A stretch of DNA of 44,652 nucleotides from Amoeboaphelidium occidentale (taxonomy: Eukaryota > Aphelidiomycota > Aphelidea), in the NCBI GenBank assembly GCA_023515795.1, contig JALGPX010000014.1, forward strand, positions 72,614-117,265, given 5' to 3'. Each line of letters begins with the position of its first letter. Position 1 is the first letter of the stretch. Shown here piece by piece: positions 18,370 through 28,823 of this stretch. Under the pieces are notes generated by a model. That model was not told the DNA's origin. It made no database searches and worked only from the letters and a program-made list of their open reading frames with translations. The position numbers and the translations under genes are program-made.

Positions 18370-19614
18370 ATGTGTGAAAGAATCTCCATCCCAATTCCAT
18401 ACGATCTGAGATTCGTACCTCATAATTTTTCGAAAGAATGGAAATCCGATGGTTTCCTTGAGACACAGAGCGCACTAGATGTGTGGAATAATGTGCAAAA
18501 AGCTGTTAATGATGATCTTCATCCTGGTTTGTATTTAGACGGTCCTGTGGGTATTGGTAAGAGCTCGATTATGTACTATGATGTTCACAACGCTCGTCAA
18601 TTAAAATGGTTTGTTATTTACATTCCGCGTTGTGGCTCGTGGATTTTAGACAGCCTAATACTCAAAACCGGCTGGTTTGAGTATTTTTTTGATGCTGTGC
18701 TGGCAGGTCTTGAATTTGTCAATCCTCAGATCCGAAAGAAATACGAATACTGTTTTCCACCGGAAAACTATTCCACTTGGTTTGACGCAGATATTGACCA
18801 GAAAGTGACATTGAAGTTCTTGGAGGGCCTGTTGGATCGTCTGTGTTGCGATTTACTCGAGGAGAATGATGTTGAAGTTCTTGTTGCGATAGATGATTCA
18901 CAGGAGTTGTTTGAAAGTCACGAGAACCTGTTGAACACTCCGCCATTTACAATGATCAATCGGTTGGAGAACTTAAAGAAGGGATGCGTATTTGTTACTG
19001 GCATTTCTGAGACACAGTATCGTTGCAATCTTGGAGGTGGTTATGAACAAAACAAACTAATCATTGGTTGTCTTTCAGATGATGAAGTCAAGACTTGGTT
19101 TGAGATGCCCCAGTTTGCAAATATCGCTAAACATCCTGAGTTCAACGAAGACATAATTCCCGAAATAAGATTTATCACTGGAGACAGCCCAAGGGAGTTG
19201 GTTATGTTGAACGATAGGTTCGGCCAATGCAATGATTCTACACTCAATGAAATATTTAGAACGTTTAGTAGCGACCGCATGCACTTTTATGAATTATGGT
19301 TTAACAGGTTAACAAAGGGTTACCCCGACATGCCGCAAGTCTATAGGTCTCTCATCAAATTCTTCACAGAAGTTTACATCACGAAAGACGATATTTATTT
19401 GAAACTCTTTGAAACTGGGTTAGTTTGCATCAATGAAGGTCGCGTTACACCGCTCAATTCAAACGTTTCGAAGGTCTTTTTCAAAATTCTGAATCTCTCT
19501 GAAAGAGCAGAGTTGGACCTTGCAGTCCAGGAAGAGTTGAAGCAACTGGAAACTGGTGATAAAAGCAAGAATTGGGGTGGCATCAACCAGCATCGAAAAA
19601 TATCCTTTGAATAA
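18370..19614 (+). CDS. Second P-loop ATPase, RHS/Crinkler- or DAP3-like
   Basis: A 414-residue ORF with ATG at 18370, 99 nt after the previous P-loop gene. Walker A is GPVGIGKS (about residues 58-65), followed by VHNARQLKWFVIYIPRCGSW, which resembles the ATPase core of DAP3 (mitochondrial ribosomal S29) and RHS-type proteins. A Walker B-like stretch is LVAIDDSQELFES near residue 172, and a sensor-like GDSPRELV is near 275. It lacks a targeting peptide, so a mitochondrial ribosomal role is unlikely; the neighbour suggests the Crinkler/RHS group. The stop at 19612-19614 is genuine in this frame, but only 109 nt remain before a contig join, so the true 3' context is uncertain. Confidence 0.6.
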   Translation: MCERISIPIPYDLRFVPHNFSKEWKSDGFLETQSALDVWNNVQKAVNDDLHPGLYLDGPVGIGKSSIMYYDVHNARQLKWFVIYIPRCGSWILDSLILKTGWFEYFFDAVLAGLEFVNPQIRKKYEYCFPPENYSTWFDADIDQKVTLKFLEGLLDRLCCDLLEENDVEVLVAIDDSQELFESHENLLNTPPFTMINRLENLKKGCVFVTGISETQYRCNLGGGYEQNKLIIGCLSDDEVKTWFEMPQFANIAKHPEFNEDIIPEIRFITGDSPRELVMLNDRFGQCNDSTLNEIFRTFSSDRMHFYELWFNRLTKGYPDMPQVYRSLIKFFTEVYITKDDIYLKLFETGLVCINEGRVTPLNSNVSKVFFKILNLSERAELDLAVQEELKQLETGDKSKNWGGINQHRKISFE

Positions 19615-19724
19615 AGTTCAGGCTGGTCAGACTCTTCAAACACGTTTTAAAACTTTTGTTCCGCGGAATCAAAACAAGCTAAACCAACTGTTGCAAAAAA
19701 GAAATGTCCCTTCAGAGCCTACCN

Positions 19725-19917
19725 AATATTATGATCAAGAATTTGGAATCAAGTGGATACAAACTCGTGAGCCTTCGGGCCTGTAGGCTACTACCAGCGA
19801 AAGCTGCAGAACCGGTAACAAGTTTATCAGGTTAAAGTAGCAGGTAATTTTTATTTTTTACTATCTAATTCTGAATGCTGCGCGTCGGCTTGACAAGCCG
19901 GCTTGCGGCAATCTTAG
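19725..19917 (+). mobile_element. Fanzor copy 3, right-end fragment
   Basis: It starts directly after the N at 19724, inside the last codons of a Fanzor frame, and ends at the same CTTAG. It has the UUCG hairpin and the terminal hairpin. It shares the AGCTGCAGAACCGG block with copy 2, not copy 1. The 19615-19723 stretch before the N has no supported gene and is probably the end of another contig. Confidence 0.85.
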
Positions 19918-19969
19918 TAGGCGAACATCACGCCAGTTGGTAAAGCCTCTGGAAAAATCATATTCGCTT

Positions 19970-20698
19970 CTATTTGAGCTGTTTAGGTGTCTCATAAACG
20001 TTGAATAAACTGCGATCCTTCATAGACTTTTCTGCATGTGCGACTGCATCTTTAATTCTCTGAGGATATTGATATTTTTCAGAATTAAGAACATCGTTCA
20101 GCTTCAAGGCTTTCAAATGTGCAGCCATCGCATCAAATTCTACAGCTGAAAGATCTGTCTTATCCACAGGCGGTAATTTTGATAAATCGACCAATTCGAA
20201 GTGTCTTTTGCCGTCTACACCACGGACATAAACGGAGTCATTGCGCCAGCCTTCTGACACTTTACTTCTGAACTCTAAATCAAACGTGTCAGAGTTTTTC
20301 TTGTCGACTTCATTGGGATTCCATTCAACCACGCTAATAACGTTGCGATTCCTCACAGGATCTCTAGAAAAATGAACATATCCGGGCATTAGCGCGTATA
20401 TCGAGAAATCTCTTCCCAAAGCGACCTATAATAAACTGAGTTAAAGGACATTATAAAATCTTTTGCGTACATTTCGTCCGGGATGGTTCTTTGTGCCGTG
20501 TTGCTTAACGATCACGTTTCCTGTTTCCACGTATTCGCCAGGATACTTCTTTAAACCTAATCTTTTCCCTTCAGGTCCACGCTTTTGTCGCGCTTTAGCT
20601 GCTGCAGATTTCTTAGTGGCAAATCTCTTTGAATTTTGAAGAACGACTGAGAGTATTGTGTTGCTAGAAGTTCTTGAAGTGATCGAAGCAGCGAACAT
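19970..20698 (-). CDS. MRPL27: Mitochondrial large-subunit ribosomal protein bL27
   Basis: Two exons, 20698-20471 and 20425-19970, joined across a 45-nt intron (GTACGC..TATAG), give 227 residues. The first exon has a targeting peptide, the typical [23 protein letters not shown] start of the mature protein and [11 protein letters not shown]. The second begins [12 protein letters not shown], which continues the bL27 fold. The last 120 residues are a fungal-type extension. bL27 lies near the peptidyl-transferase centre of the mitoribosome. It is divergent from the acetyltransferase gene, with 44 nt between start codons, so they probably share a promoter. Confidence 0.93.
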
Positions 20699-20742
20699 GA
20701 TTATCAAAAATTGAAAGATAACACAATTCTTAACAGTACAGT

Positions 20743-21270
20743 ATGACTCAAACAGATTTAAAAGATATAAAGAACCGCATAGATATTCGACCTCTGAGGG
20801 AAACAGATTGTGATAAACTTTGCTCGTTGCTATTTGATGAATGGACCGAAGACTATGTGGAATTCACAGAATGGAAAACCAAAGAGCTTCTATCACAATA
20901 TTACAAGAGCGTGATAAGCAGTGAAAGCACGGATATTCCATTCTGTAACGTGTGCGTAGAGAAAACTACTGGTCAACTACTTGGTGCAGTTGTGTTCGCG
21001 AATGAAGATATGAAAATGCGACCAGATCTTTTCCCTTGGCTGTGCGCATTATTTGTAGTGCCTGAATACAGAAAAATGGGGATTGCAAGACTTCTGGTAG
21101 AGCACGGCATGGAGCATTGTCGGAACAATCTCAAATTAAGCACGGTATATCTCTGGACATTTGATGAACCTTTAGCAAACTATTACAAAACATTTGGCTT
21201 TGAAACAATAGAATGCGTAGATCATGGTCATAGGCAGATGGCCATCGTGATGCAGAAGCGATTATATTGA
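20743..21270 (+). CDS. GNAT-family N-acetyltransferase
   Basis: A 175-residue intronless ORF. It starts [14 protein letters not shown], has the acetyl-CoA motif in [18 protein letters not shown] (about residues 104-121) and ends with the YYKTFGFE strand-helix. The acceptor is unknown. The closely divergent start from mitochondrial L27 suggests a shared promoter, but not a shared role. Confidence 0.88.
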   Translation: MTQTDLKDIKNRIDIRPLRETDCDKLCSLLFDEWTEDYVEFTEWKTKELLSQYYKSVISSESTDIPFCNVCVEKTTGQLLGAVVFANEDMKMRPDLFPWLCALFVVPEYRKMGIARLLVEHGMEHCRNNLKLSTVYLWTFDEPLANYYKTFGFETIECVDHGHRQMAIVMQKRLY

Positions 21271-21591
21271 TCATCAGTTTGATCTTGTATGGACAGGGAT
21301 GAGAAGTTTATGCAAGAGGTTGTCAAGCAGGTAATTAATAAATTGATAAACTTAACTATGAGCTTCTATTATGGCTTTAAACTTCATACGAAATTAGTGT
21401 GATCATGTCATGTCATCGATAATAGAATTATCAATAAAGAATATCATTTATGGCATTAACAGATGCACTTGATATGGATTGGTCTTTACCCTTATATTTT
21501 CATGTTTGAAGTTTTGTTTTTTATAAATTGATCTTTGACATACAACATTTGATGTTCTCGATTGTGTAATTTAGTCGATCCTTTTGTCAAA
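21271..21591. other. Intergenic region without recognisable features
   Basis: AT-rich spacer between two plus-strand genes. I see no RNA gene, repeat or clear promoter element. Confidence 0.5.
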
Positions 21592-22590
21592 ATGAGAGGC
21601 GCCGATTTCTTAAAGATGTACCGTATAAACCCCTTTGACGAAGAACCTTCCAATGTGGATATTATCAAATTTTTGATCAAGGCCTCATTCGTCCTACCAT
21701 TCGTATGCGGGGTGTTTGGTGTGTTTTCAGGGTTATCTGCGGTATTTTCGCGCAACTTGGCTACTACGATCATTTTGCCGCATAATGCCGAGGGTCAGGC
21801 TGTATTTGGTAGAGATGCTGCATTAGCATCCAGAATGCAGGGTTTATTTTCTAAAACTAACTTCACGACCTTGTTCAAGTACAGCGACGCGGAGCCGTTG
21901 CTTAACGTTACTGGAACTCGCGAGATCGCAAAGCAGATCGACTTTTTCAGCGGTGGTAGCTTTGCCTTGAAGTTGGCTGCAAGCGTGGGTAAAATTGCTT
22001 TCAAGTACCGTCTTACGGATCTTGGCTCCGACGCAATGCTTTCCGTGAAAGCTAAAGACTGGGATTACAACATGGCGCACTATTTTCCGCTCAATGAGGG
22101 ATCTGGTGTGATTAATGTTAGGTCTGTTAAGTTTGATTCGCATCATAAACCTGAAAGATCTGACGTTTCATTATTGGTTCCTGTCGAGTATGAGTTTGTT
22201 TTGAAGTCATCAAGCGGAAATGGCTCCATTGCTATTATTATTGAACGTGGTGAATTTGTTTTCCCGTCTAATGCAACAGTTAAACAGGTCATTGGTACTG
22301 AATTTGATCAAAGTGTCGAGGGAAGTTTGTATGTGGTCGCGAACGTCTCTTCTGCTGGTAATTTCAAAGTTGCAGCGTATCCAATTTTGTCGCAGCTACC
22401 AAAACATGTGCTTTTATCTATGGCCGAAGGTGCATGGATCGGATTAATGTTCGAGGGGTATTATGGTGGTTTAATCCTGTTGGGCGCCGTGGTATTTTAC
22501 ATAATTGTTGCGTTGAGTTATTTGGTCGCGAAATGGTGCAACGGAGAGCAACATAAGAAAGAATCTTTTGCCTTCTCGTCAAAGGTTTAA
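21592..22590 (+). CDS. Unrecognised two-helix membrane protein with a glycosylated lumenal domain
   Basis: The first ATG in frame is at 21592 and gives 332 residues. A membrane helix near residues 20-45 (FLIKASFVLPFVCGVFGVFSG) and another near 285-310 (LILLGAVVFYIIVALSYLV) bracket a loop of about 240 residues. The loop carries several N-glycosylation sequons (NFT, NVT, NGS, NAT, NVS), so it probably faces the ER lumen or cell exterior. The topology recalls CDC50/LEM3 flippase subunits, but I see none of their motifs. I do not recognise the family. Confidence 0.7.
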   Translation: MRGADFLKMYRINPFDEEPSNVDIIKFLIKASFVLPFVCGVFGVFSGLSAVFSRNLATTIILPHNAEGQAVFGRDAALASRMQGLFSKTNFTTLFKYSDAEPLLNVTGTREIAKQIDFFSGGSFALKLAASVGKIAFKYRLTDLGSDAMLSVKAKDWDYNMAHYFPLNEGSGVINVRSVKFDSHHKPERSDVSLLVPVEYEFVLKSSSGNGSIAIIIERGEFVFPSNATVKQVIGTEFDQSVEGSLYVVANVSSAGNFKVAAYPILSQLPKHVLLSMAEGAWIGLMFEGYYGGLILLGAVVFYIIVALSYLVAKWCNGEQHKKESFAFSSKV

Positions 22591-23087
22591 TCATCGTAAT
22601 AAACAACCTCTATAGTTGTCACCATATTTGAAAGTCGCTCTTTGATCGACGATATTCTCACTGATGAAGAATATGAGCTTACAATCTAATTGTTGTTCAG
22701 GAGGCCTGTCTCTGAAGAATCTACTTAAATGGGCGCTTTGCCCCCGGTTGCTGCCGTAGTTTTAGGCCTTTTCAGCCATGGAGTTTATTAACCAAGAATA
22801 GATCAACTATTACTTCTAGTAAGGGTAACGGACCTCTTGTCTTACACTCGTCAATGGACTCAGTAAAACACATCTTAGCAACGGTTATCAACGAGTTATC
22901 AAGCAACGGTCTCTCCTGATCAATCGATAGATCAATTTTACGCTATTCAGCTTAACATGCCGTATTTTCCAACAACTAGCGCGTCAGTGTCACTGTTTGG
23001 GAAAACGCCACATCGATTACAGGTTGTGACGATCACTTTGACGGTCGACAAAGTTTTGCACCAACACCCTATTTTCAGAGTTAACTA
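22591..23087. other. Intergenic region, about 500 nt
   Basis: No ORF, RNA gene or repeat that I can support. The stretch ends at the start codon of the desaturase gene. Confidence 0.5.
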
Positions 23088-24504
23088 ATGGGTGTTGTAA
23101 GAAACAATTACGAAGTTAAAGAACAAAGAGTGTGGCCATGGAATATTCTGGGTTTGTTTTTAATGTCAATTGTTGAATGATTAACTGTTGCATTTAGGAG
23201 ACAACTTGTCGGCTGCATGGGGAGTTTTGCTAATAGCTCTTCCCTCCCCAATTATGATTCCTACAATGATGGTCAGTGTTAAGATTTGGGACTGGATCCA
23301 AGCGTACATTATTTCCAAAGAGAAAATTGTTTCACTGGTTGATCAAGCTTCTTCTGGTACTTTTGCCCCCTGGAGCCCCGGTTAATGTTTGAACTAGTGA
23401 TCTTCAATGCTTCATTCAAAAAACATTATCTCAGAAATCCCAAGGATGTTGCCCTGATGCCCATGGCGTTTTTCATCACGTTGTATGCTCCGCTGCTTTA
23501 TGCTGCAGCTGTTTACTTTAATTACCATTACCGATTCAGTATTGTTATGATGTTGCTATATCATCAACTCAGAATAGGTTTGATATTGCGTACCATCTGA
23601 GGATTTATTTATAGGCCCACGCTTTCGATTTTTTGCACACACTCAGGTTTTGTTGCACAGAGAAGGACATGATCACAAAGGTGCAATTTGTAGTATTGCC
23701 AATAATCTTTTAATTTTAGGATGGTTTAAAGGGCCATTGGAGTTTCTAAATCATAAAATGATCCAATTCATTTCTGGGGTGTTGTATGGAACTTTGCCTT
23801 ATCAGTACATGATATCTCATAATAAGATACACCACAGATATCACAACAATTTGAAGGATGTTCATACCAATTTTGATCTAGACAGGACCAAATTTAAATC
23901 GTTCCTTCAGTTTGAGCCAAGATTCTTTTTGTATTGGATCAGTGTAACTCCTTTAATTGAATTTTGTTCCAGAAAACACGTTGAAACAAAGTATATTTTA
24001 AGCCTTTTGGGTGGTATTGTTTATTGGGGACTTTGGGTTTACTTGAATTATCGATTTGTTGGATTTTGGTTTGCTTTAACTTATTGTGTTTATCCCTTGT
24101 TTGAGGCAACAGCTTTCCTTGGTGCGATCGCGTATCTGTGGCACGCTTTTGCTGATGCTGATGACCCAAGTAATCCACAGATTGTTTCATTCACTATTCT
24201 TAATGGTATGGACAATATTTGGAACGAGGATTATCATTCAATACATCATCACTCTCCTTTGGTACATTTTGCTGATGCTCCGCAGCATTTTCTTGATCAC
24301 CAAAAAAATTATGAAAACTGTACAGGGACAGTATTTGCCGACACCGAAGAGGGGGAATTGCTGTATTGGCTGTTTGCAAAGAAGTGGGATAAGATGGCAG
24401 AACATTTTGTAGATCTTAGCGGAACATTATCCCACGAGCAGAAGAAAGAATTGATTTTACGGAGACTAAGATTTAGACTTCCTGTTGATGCTCTGACACA
24501 ATAA
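23088..24504 (+). CDS. Membrane fatty acid desaturase-like protein, with introns and one unresolved frame break
   Basis: Three His boxes mark the membrane desaturase superfamily: HREGHDH, HNKIHH and HSIHHH, with membrane helices between. Proposed exons are 23088-23151, then 23198 onward after a 46-nt intron, and 23615-24504 after a 76-nt intron (23539-23614), which restores the frame at the first His box. Between about 23330 and 23385 the frame changes from the second exon (ending FAPWSPG) to the next (MFELVIFNAS). I could not find an intron of normal size there, so a missing base in the CCCC/GG run at 23375-23382 or an unseen intron is likely. The acyl substrate is unknown. The stop lies 30 nt before the Sen2 start. 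Confidence 0.75.
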
Positions 24505-24534
24505 ACCACTTTTTTGGACATTTGACTTCCGACA

Positions 24535-25500
24535 ATGTTGCAGATTGAACAGACCAAAAGACGCGGAAAAGATATTGAGAAGTATAGCCTGTTTCCAAAG
24601 CTAGATCAATTTAAGAAAGAACCGATAGATTGTGTGTGTTATGCCAGCCCTGACCTCGTGTTCGCGCATGATAGAGCAGAGATCGAGGCAATTTGGTACG
24701 GCGGATCGTTTGGCAAAGGAACACTAAATAGGAGTCAACCATTCAGCGAGGCTAAACGACGACCAAAGAAGGCAGCTAACGCGATAGTGAACAGGGACGT
24801 GTCGATGATCAAAGACGAAGATCCAACATCAGATTCCATCGTCGAAGAAATGAAATTGAGTTCTTTAGAAGTCGTGTATCTGACGTTCTTTGGTATTTTA
24901 CGTATAAAGGACGAATTAAACTATGAAATACCGCTCCGCACATACTGGAAAGACTGCCTCTTCAATAGTATACAGCAAGATCTCGGGAGTGATGTATCAA
25001 GTGATGTGCTTGATGCATTAAGACGTTTCGTGTATGCGAAAAGGTTAGAACAGGCTGAAAGTGCGCTAAATTCTATATCAGAAGACTATTATATGTTTCT
25101 CCTAAATAACAAGTTCATGTCGCTCTATGCTGCTTATTTCTACTATCGTAATTTGGGCTGGGTTTGTCGAAGCGGCATTTTGTATGGTGTTGACTTCATG
25201 CTGTACAACAAGGGGCCTGTATTCACTCATGCTGTACACGGTGTGCATGTGACACATGAAGTAAGTGTTAATAACGAAAAATTGGGTACTGATGTCTCTT
25301 GGAAAGATGTGTTATCCAGCGTTAGGTTGCACCATCAAGTTAAGAAAGGATGGCTTGTTTGCAATGTGTCATGTAATCTTGCTGAGAAGAATATCAACAC
25401 TGTATGGGACTTATATCAATCCCCGCTGGAGTGTTTAAAACTGTTCCAAGTCAACGAAACTCCAATTGTACGATGGGTTCCAGAAAAAACTCGAGAGTAA
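24535..25500 (+). CDS. SEN2: tRNA-splicing endonuclease catalytic subunit Sen2
   Basis: A 321-residue intronless protein. The C-terminal domain reads YFYYRNLGWVCRSGILYGVD, then MLYNKGPVFTHAVHG near residue 232 and VKKGWLVCNV near 268, giving the family's Tyr/His/Lys catalytic set. Sen2 cuts the 5' splice site of intron-containing tRNAs within the Sen2-Sen34-Sen54-Sen15 complex. The N-terminal IWYGGSFGKGTLNRSQP is also typical of Sen2. The protein is somewhat shorter than yeast Sen2. It converges on urease, with stop codons 21 nt apart. Confidence 0.9.
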   Translation: MLQIEQTKRRGKDIEKYSLFPKLDQFKKEPIDCVCYASPDLVFAHDRAEIEAIWYGGSFGKGTLNRSQPFSEAKRRPKKAANAIVNRDVSMIKDEDPTSDSIVEEMKLSSLEVVYLTFFGILRIKDELNYEIPLRTYWKDCLFNSIQQDLGSDVSSDVLDALRRFVYAKRLEQAESALNSISEDYYMFLLNNKFMSLYAAYFYYRNLGWVCRSGILYGVDFMLYNKGPVFTHAVHGVHVTHEVSVNNEKLGTDVSWKDVLSSVRLHHQVKKGWLVCNVSCNLAEKNINTVWDLYQSPLECLKLFQVNETPIVRWVPEKTRE

Positions 25501-25521
25501 AAAAGGAGATATGATTTAGTG

Positions 25522-28082
25522 TTAAAATAAATTGTGTAACTGAGCTAACGGCAGAAGAGTCGCTGGCGCCATCTTTACGACTGTCCCATCAATTGTTACT
25601 TCATAAGTTTCGGGGTCAACTTTCAAGTCAGGCATGTAATCATTCAGCTTCATGTCTTTCTTTCCAATAGTTCTGCAATTCTGAACAGCTACCACCTTCT
25701 TTTTTAAACCATAGAGTTTCTTGACATCTTTTTGGGCTGCATGTTTAGAAACAAATGTAACGGCAACAGTAGAACTTTCATTTTGAATTGCACTAGGAAA
25801 ACCACCAAACATAGATCTGCCTAAAACAGGCTGAGGAGTAGGAATACTAGCATTTGCATCTCCCATATTAGCCCAGGCTATGACTCCGCCTTTCAAGACC
25901 ACCTCTGGTTTAGATCCAAAAAATGCAGGATCCCACAAAACCATATCAGCCAACTTGCCGACTTCCAACGAACCCACTACACGTGATAAGCCATGTGCTA
26001 TAGCTGGGTTGATTGTGTATTTAGCAACATATCTTTTAATTCGGGCGTTATCAGCTTTTGCGTCTGAGCTCAACACTCCTCGATGTTTCTTCATCTTATC
26101 TGCTGTTTGCCAAGTTCGACATATCACTTCACCAATTCTCCCCATAGCCTGTGAATCGCTGCTTATAACGCTGATGGCCCCTATGTCATGCAAAACATCT
26201 TCTGCTCCGATTGTCTCAGCTCTGATTCTACTTTCCGCAAATGCAATATCCTCCGGAATATTCTTATCTAAATGATGACAAACCATAAGCATATCCAAAT
26301 GTTCGTCAAGTGTATTAACAGTATAAGGTCTTGTCGGGTTAGTTGAAGATGGTATCACATTAGGAAGAGAACAAACTCGGATGATATCTGGCGCGTGCCC
26401 GCCTAAACCTAAGTAGCTGAAACTGAAAATTTACCTCCAGCGCCTTCGGTATGATAAGCATGAATGGTTCTGTTCTTGAATGCGCTAATTGTATCTTCTA
26501 CGAACCCAGATTCGTTCAATGTATCAGTGTGGATTGTAACTTGTACATCTTCTTCGTCACAGACTGATAAGCAGTTATCGATCGCAGCCGGAGTTGTTCC
26601 GTAGTCTTCGTGAAGTTTAAGACCCACAGCACCAGCATGAATTTGTTCCCTCAAGGCTTCAGGAGAGCTGCAATTTCCTTTACCTGTAAATCCAAAATTC
26701 AAAGGCAAGCCATCTACAGCTTGCAACATGAATTCAATATTTTTTGGACCAGCAGTACATGTAGTCGCATTGGTGCCAGTATTCGGACCAGTTCCTCCAC
26801 CAACCAAAGTCGTTAAACCGCTAGAAATAGCTTCAGTGGCTAATTGCGGACAAATGAAATGGACATGAGTGTCGATGCCTCCAGCTGTTAGAATCTTGCC
26901 TTCTCCAGCTAAAACTTCAGTGGAAGCACCAAACACTAAACTGGGGTCTACTCCATCCATCACGTCCTGATTACCACTCTTTCCAATGCCGCAAATAAGT
27001 CCATTTTTAATTCCAACATCTGCCTTGTAAATTCCTGAATAGTCAACGATCAAAGCATTTGTTATCACCAAATCAGGCGATTCTGCAAATAGGCAGTAAT
27101 TTGATTGTCCCATACCTTCTCTCAACACTTTGCCGCCTCCGAAAACAGCTTCATCGCCATACCTGCACATATCTTTTTCAACTTCAATCCACAAACAAGT
27201 ATCTCCTAGTCTCACTCTATCACCAGTAGTTGGACCGTAGCTCTGAGCGTAAAGTTCTCTCGGAAGTTTGAATGGAGCAATATCGTGTATTTCATGTTGA
27301 GTTTCCTTTTTGTGAAGAAAACCTGCCTTAACCATGTCTGAGACAATTTGTTCAGTCCTTTTCGTGTCAACCTTGCCCTTTGAAAAACCATTTCCACCAG
27401 ACATGATCATATTTCCACCGAAATCAACAAGAGACACCGTCTTTGTTTCTCCTGGTTCAAAACGCACTGCAGAACCTGCAGGTATATCGAGCTTTTTACC
27501 ATACGACAATGATCTATCAAACTCCAGAGCTTTGTTTGTTTCCATGAAGTGATAATGACTTCCAACTTGAATAGGTCTATCCCCTGTATTTGTGACCTTT
27601 AGAGAAATCCTTTTTCGCTCTGGAACTAAAACAATAGGATCTGCTTTTGCTGTCAGAACACAACCCGGCCCTCTGTTCTCTCCATAGTATTCGTTTAACT
27701 CAGCGAGCGGAAACTTGACTTTAGATGGTACCGGCAGGAAGCTTCCATACAATGCTAACTCTAAATCGCCATCATCTGTACAAATTGGTTCATGAATCGT
27801 GATAAGTTTCGTGCCATCCTTAAATGTTCCTTCGACTTGAATTTCATGCACACAATGACAGACTTCAGGCATAACATGTCTCCTTCCCAAAATGCGTGTC
27901 CCAATGTCCATTAGCTCTGCAACAGTATGCTTTCCATCTCTTATGAATTCCAAAAGCTGAGCAGATATCAGCGCAACAGTTTCAACGTAATTCAGCTTCA
28001 CGCCGCGAGCCAAGCGCTTCTGAGCCAGTGAGCCAACTTGATGAATTATAAGCTTGTCCAATTCTCGAGGCAGCAATTTCAT
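25522..28082 (-). CDS. ure1: Urease, single-chain fungal/plant type
   Basis: Exons 28082-26435 and 26402-25522, joined across a 32-nt intron (26403-26434, GTAAAT..TTTAG), give 842 residues. The ORF fuses the gamma, beta and alpha parts of bacterial urease. It starts [11 protein letters not shown]. Nickel ligands and catalytic residues are visible: THVHFICP, the Lys to be carbamylated in [35 protein letters not shown] (spanning the intron) and the flap Cys/His of MVCHHL. Urease hydrolyses urea to ammonia and carbamate, and needs accessory Ni-delivery proteins not present in this window. The start codon lies 8 nt from that of SRP receptor beta on the other strand. Confidence 0.97.
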
Positions 28083-28090
28083 TCCGAACA

Positions 28091-28822
28091 ATGAATTTTA
28101 CATTTCTAGACTTGTCGCCCAGTTTATCGATCGCTTTAATTGTGGTAATCCTTACCACGGCGTTCATTGTCCTCCGATACCTTCCGGCCGCATCGAAAGT
28201 TTCTTATGGCGTTGGCAATAATAGGAAAACTGTTCTTTTAATGGGCCCTAGCGGCTCTGGTAAAACTTCACTGTTTTGCGAATGGATTTACGAGCACATT
28301 CCACCAACTGTTCCATCAATGAAAGAGTCCAAAGGAAAGTATAAAGGCATGGAAATATTGGATTTGCCTGGAGCCTCAAGACTGCGGAATTTATACGAAA
28401 ATCATTTACAAAGTGTCAGAACTATAATTTTTGTTCTGGACAGTTCAAGCACAGCATTGCAAAGGGACCTTCATAATATTTCAGAGCAGATTTACGATGT
28501 GCTTGTGAATGAAACTGTACAAAAGAATTATAAGAACATTAAGTTCATAATTCTCTGCAACAAGCAGGATGAAGTACTTGCACATGCAACAGGAAAAATA
28601 CAGGAAATGCTGGAGCACGAAATGAATGCTTTGCGGAATTCAAAGACTTCCTTTCAGCAGCTGAAGCACGGACAGAAGCCAGGCGTAGAAGAAAGAGATT
28701 TATTTTTGGGCATTGACGGTGAAGCATTTAAGTTTGAGCATGTTGAAAATGATGTCGTAGTTTTGGGCGGTTCAGTTGTTCAAGGAAGTCTAGAAGAGCT
28801 GGAAGCTGCGGTATTCAAGTGA
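28091..28822 (+). CDS. SRPRB: Signal recognition particle receptor beta subunit
   Basis: A 243-residue intronless protein. A single N-terminal membrane anchor ([17 protein letters not shown]) is followed by a small GTPase domain: P-loop GPSGSGKT near residue 51, [10 protein letters not shown] near 92 in switch II, and NKQDEV near 157 (the NKxD motif). This matches the ER-anchored Arf-like beta subunit that docks the SRP-ribosome complex. The start is set by the ATG at 28091. Its promoter must overlap urease sequence. It converges on the next gene with one base between stop codons. Confidence 0.9.
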   Translation: MNFTFLDLSPSLSIALIVVILTTAFIVLRYLPAASKVSYGVGNNRKTVLLMGPSGSGKTSLFCEWIYEHIPPTVPSMKESKGKYKGMEILDLPGASRLRNLYENHLQSVRTIIFVLDSSSTALQRDLHNISEQIYDVLVNETVQKNYKNIKFIILCNKQDEVLAHATGKIQEMLEHEMNALRNSKTSFQQLKHGQKPGVEERDLFLGIDGEAFKFEHVENDVVVLGGSVVQGSLEELEAAVFK

Positions 28823-28823
28823 G

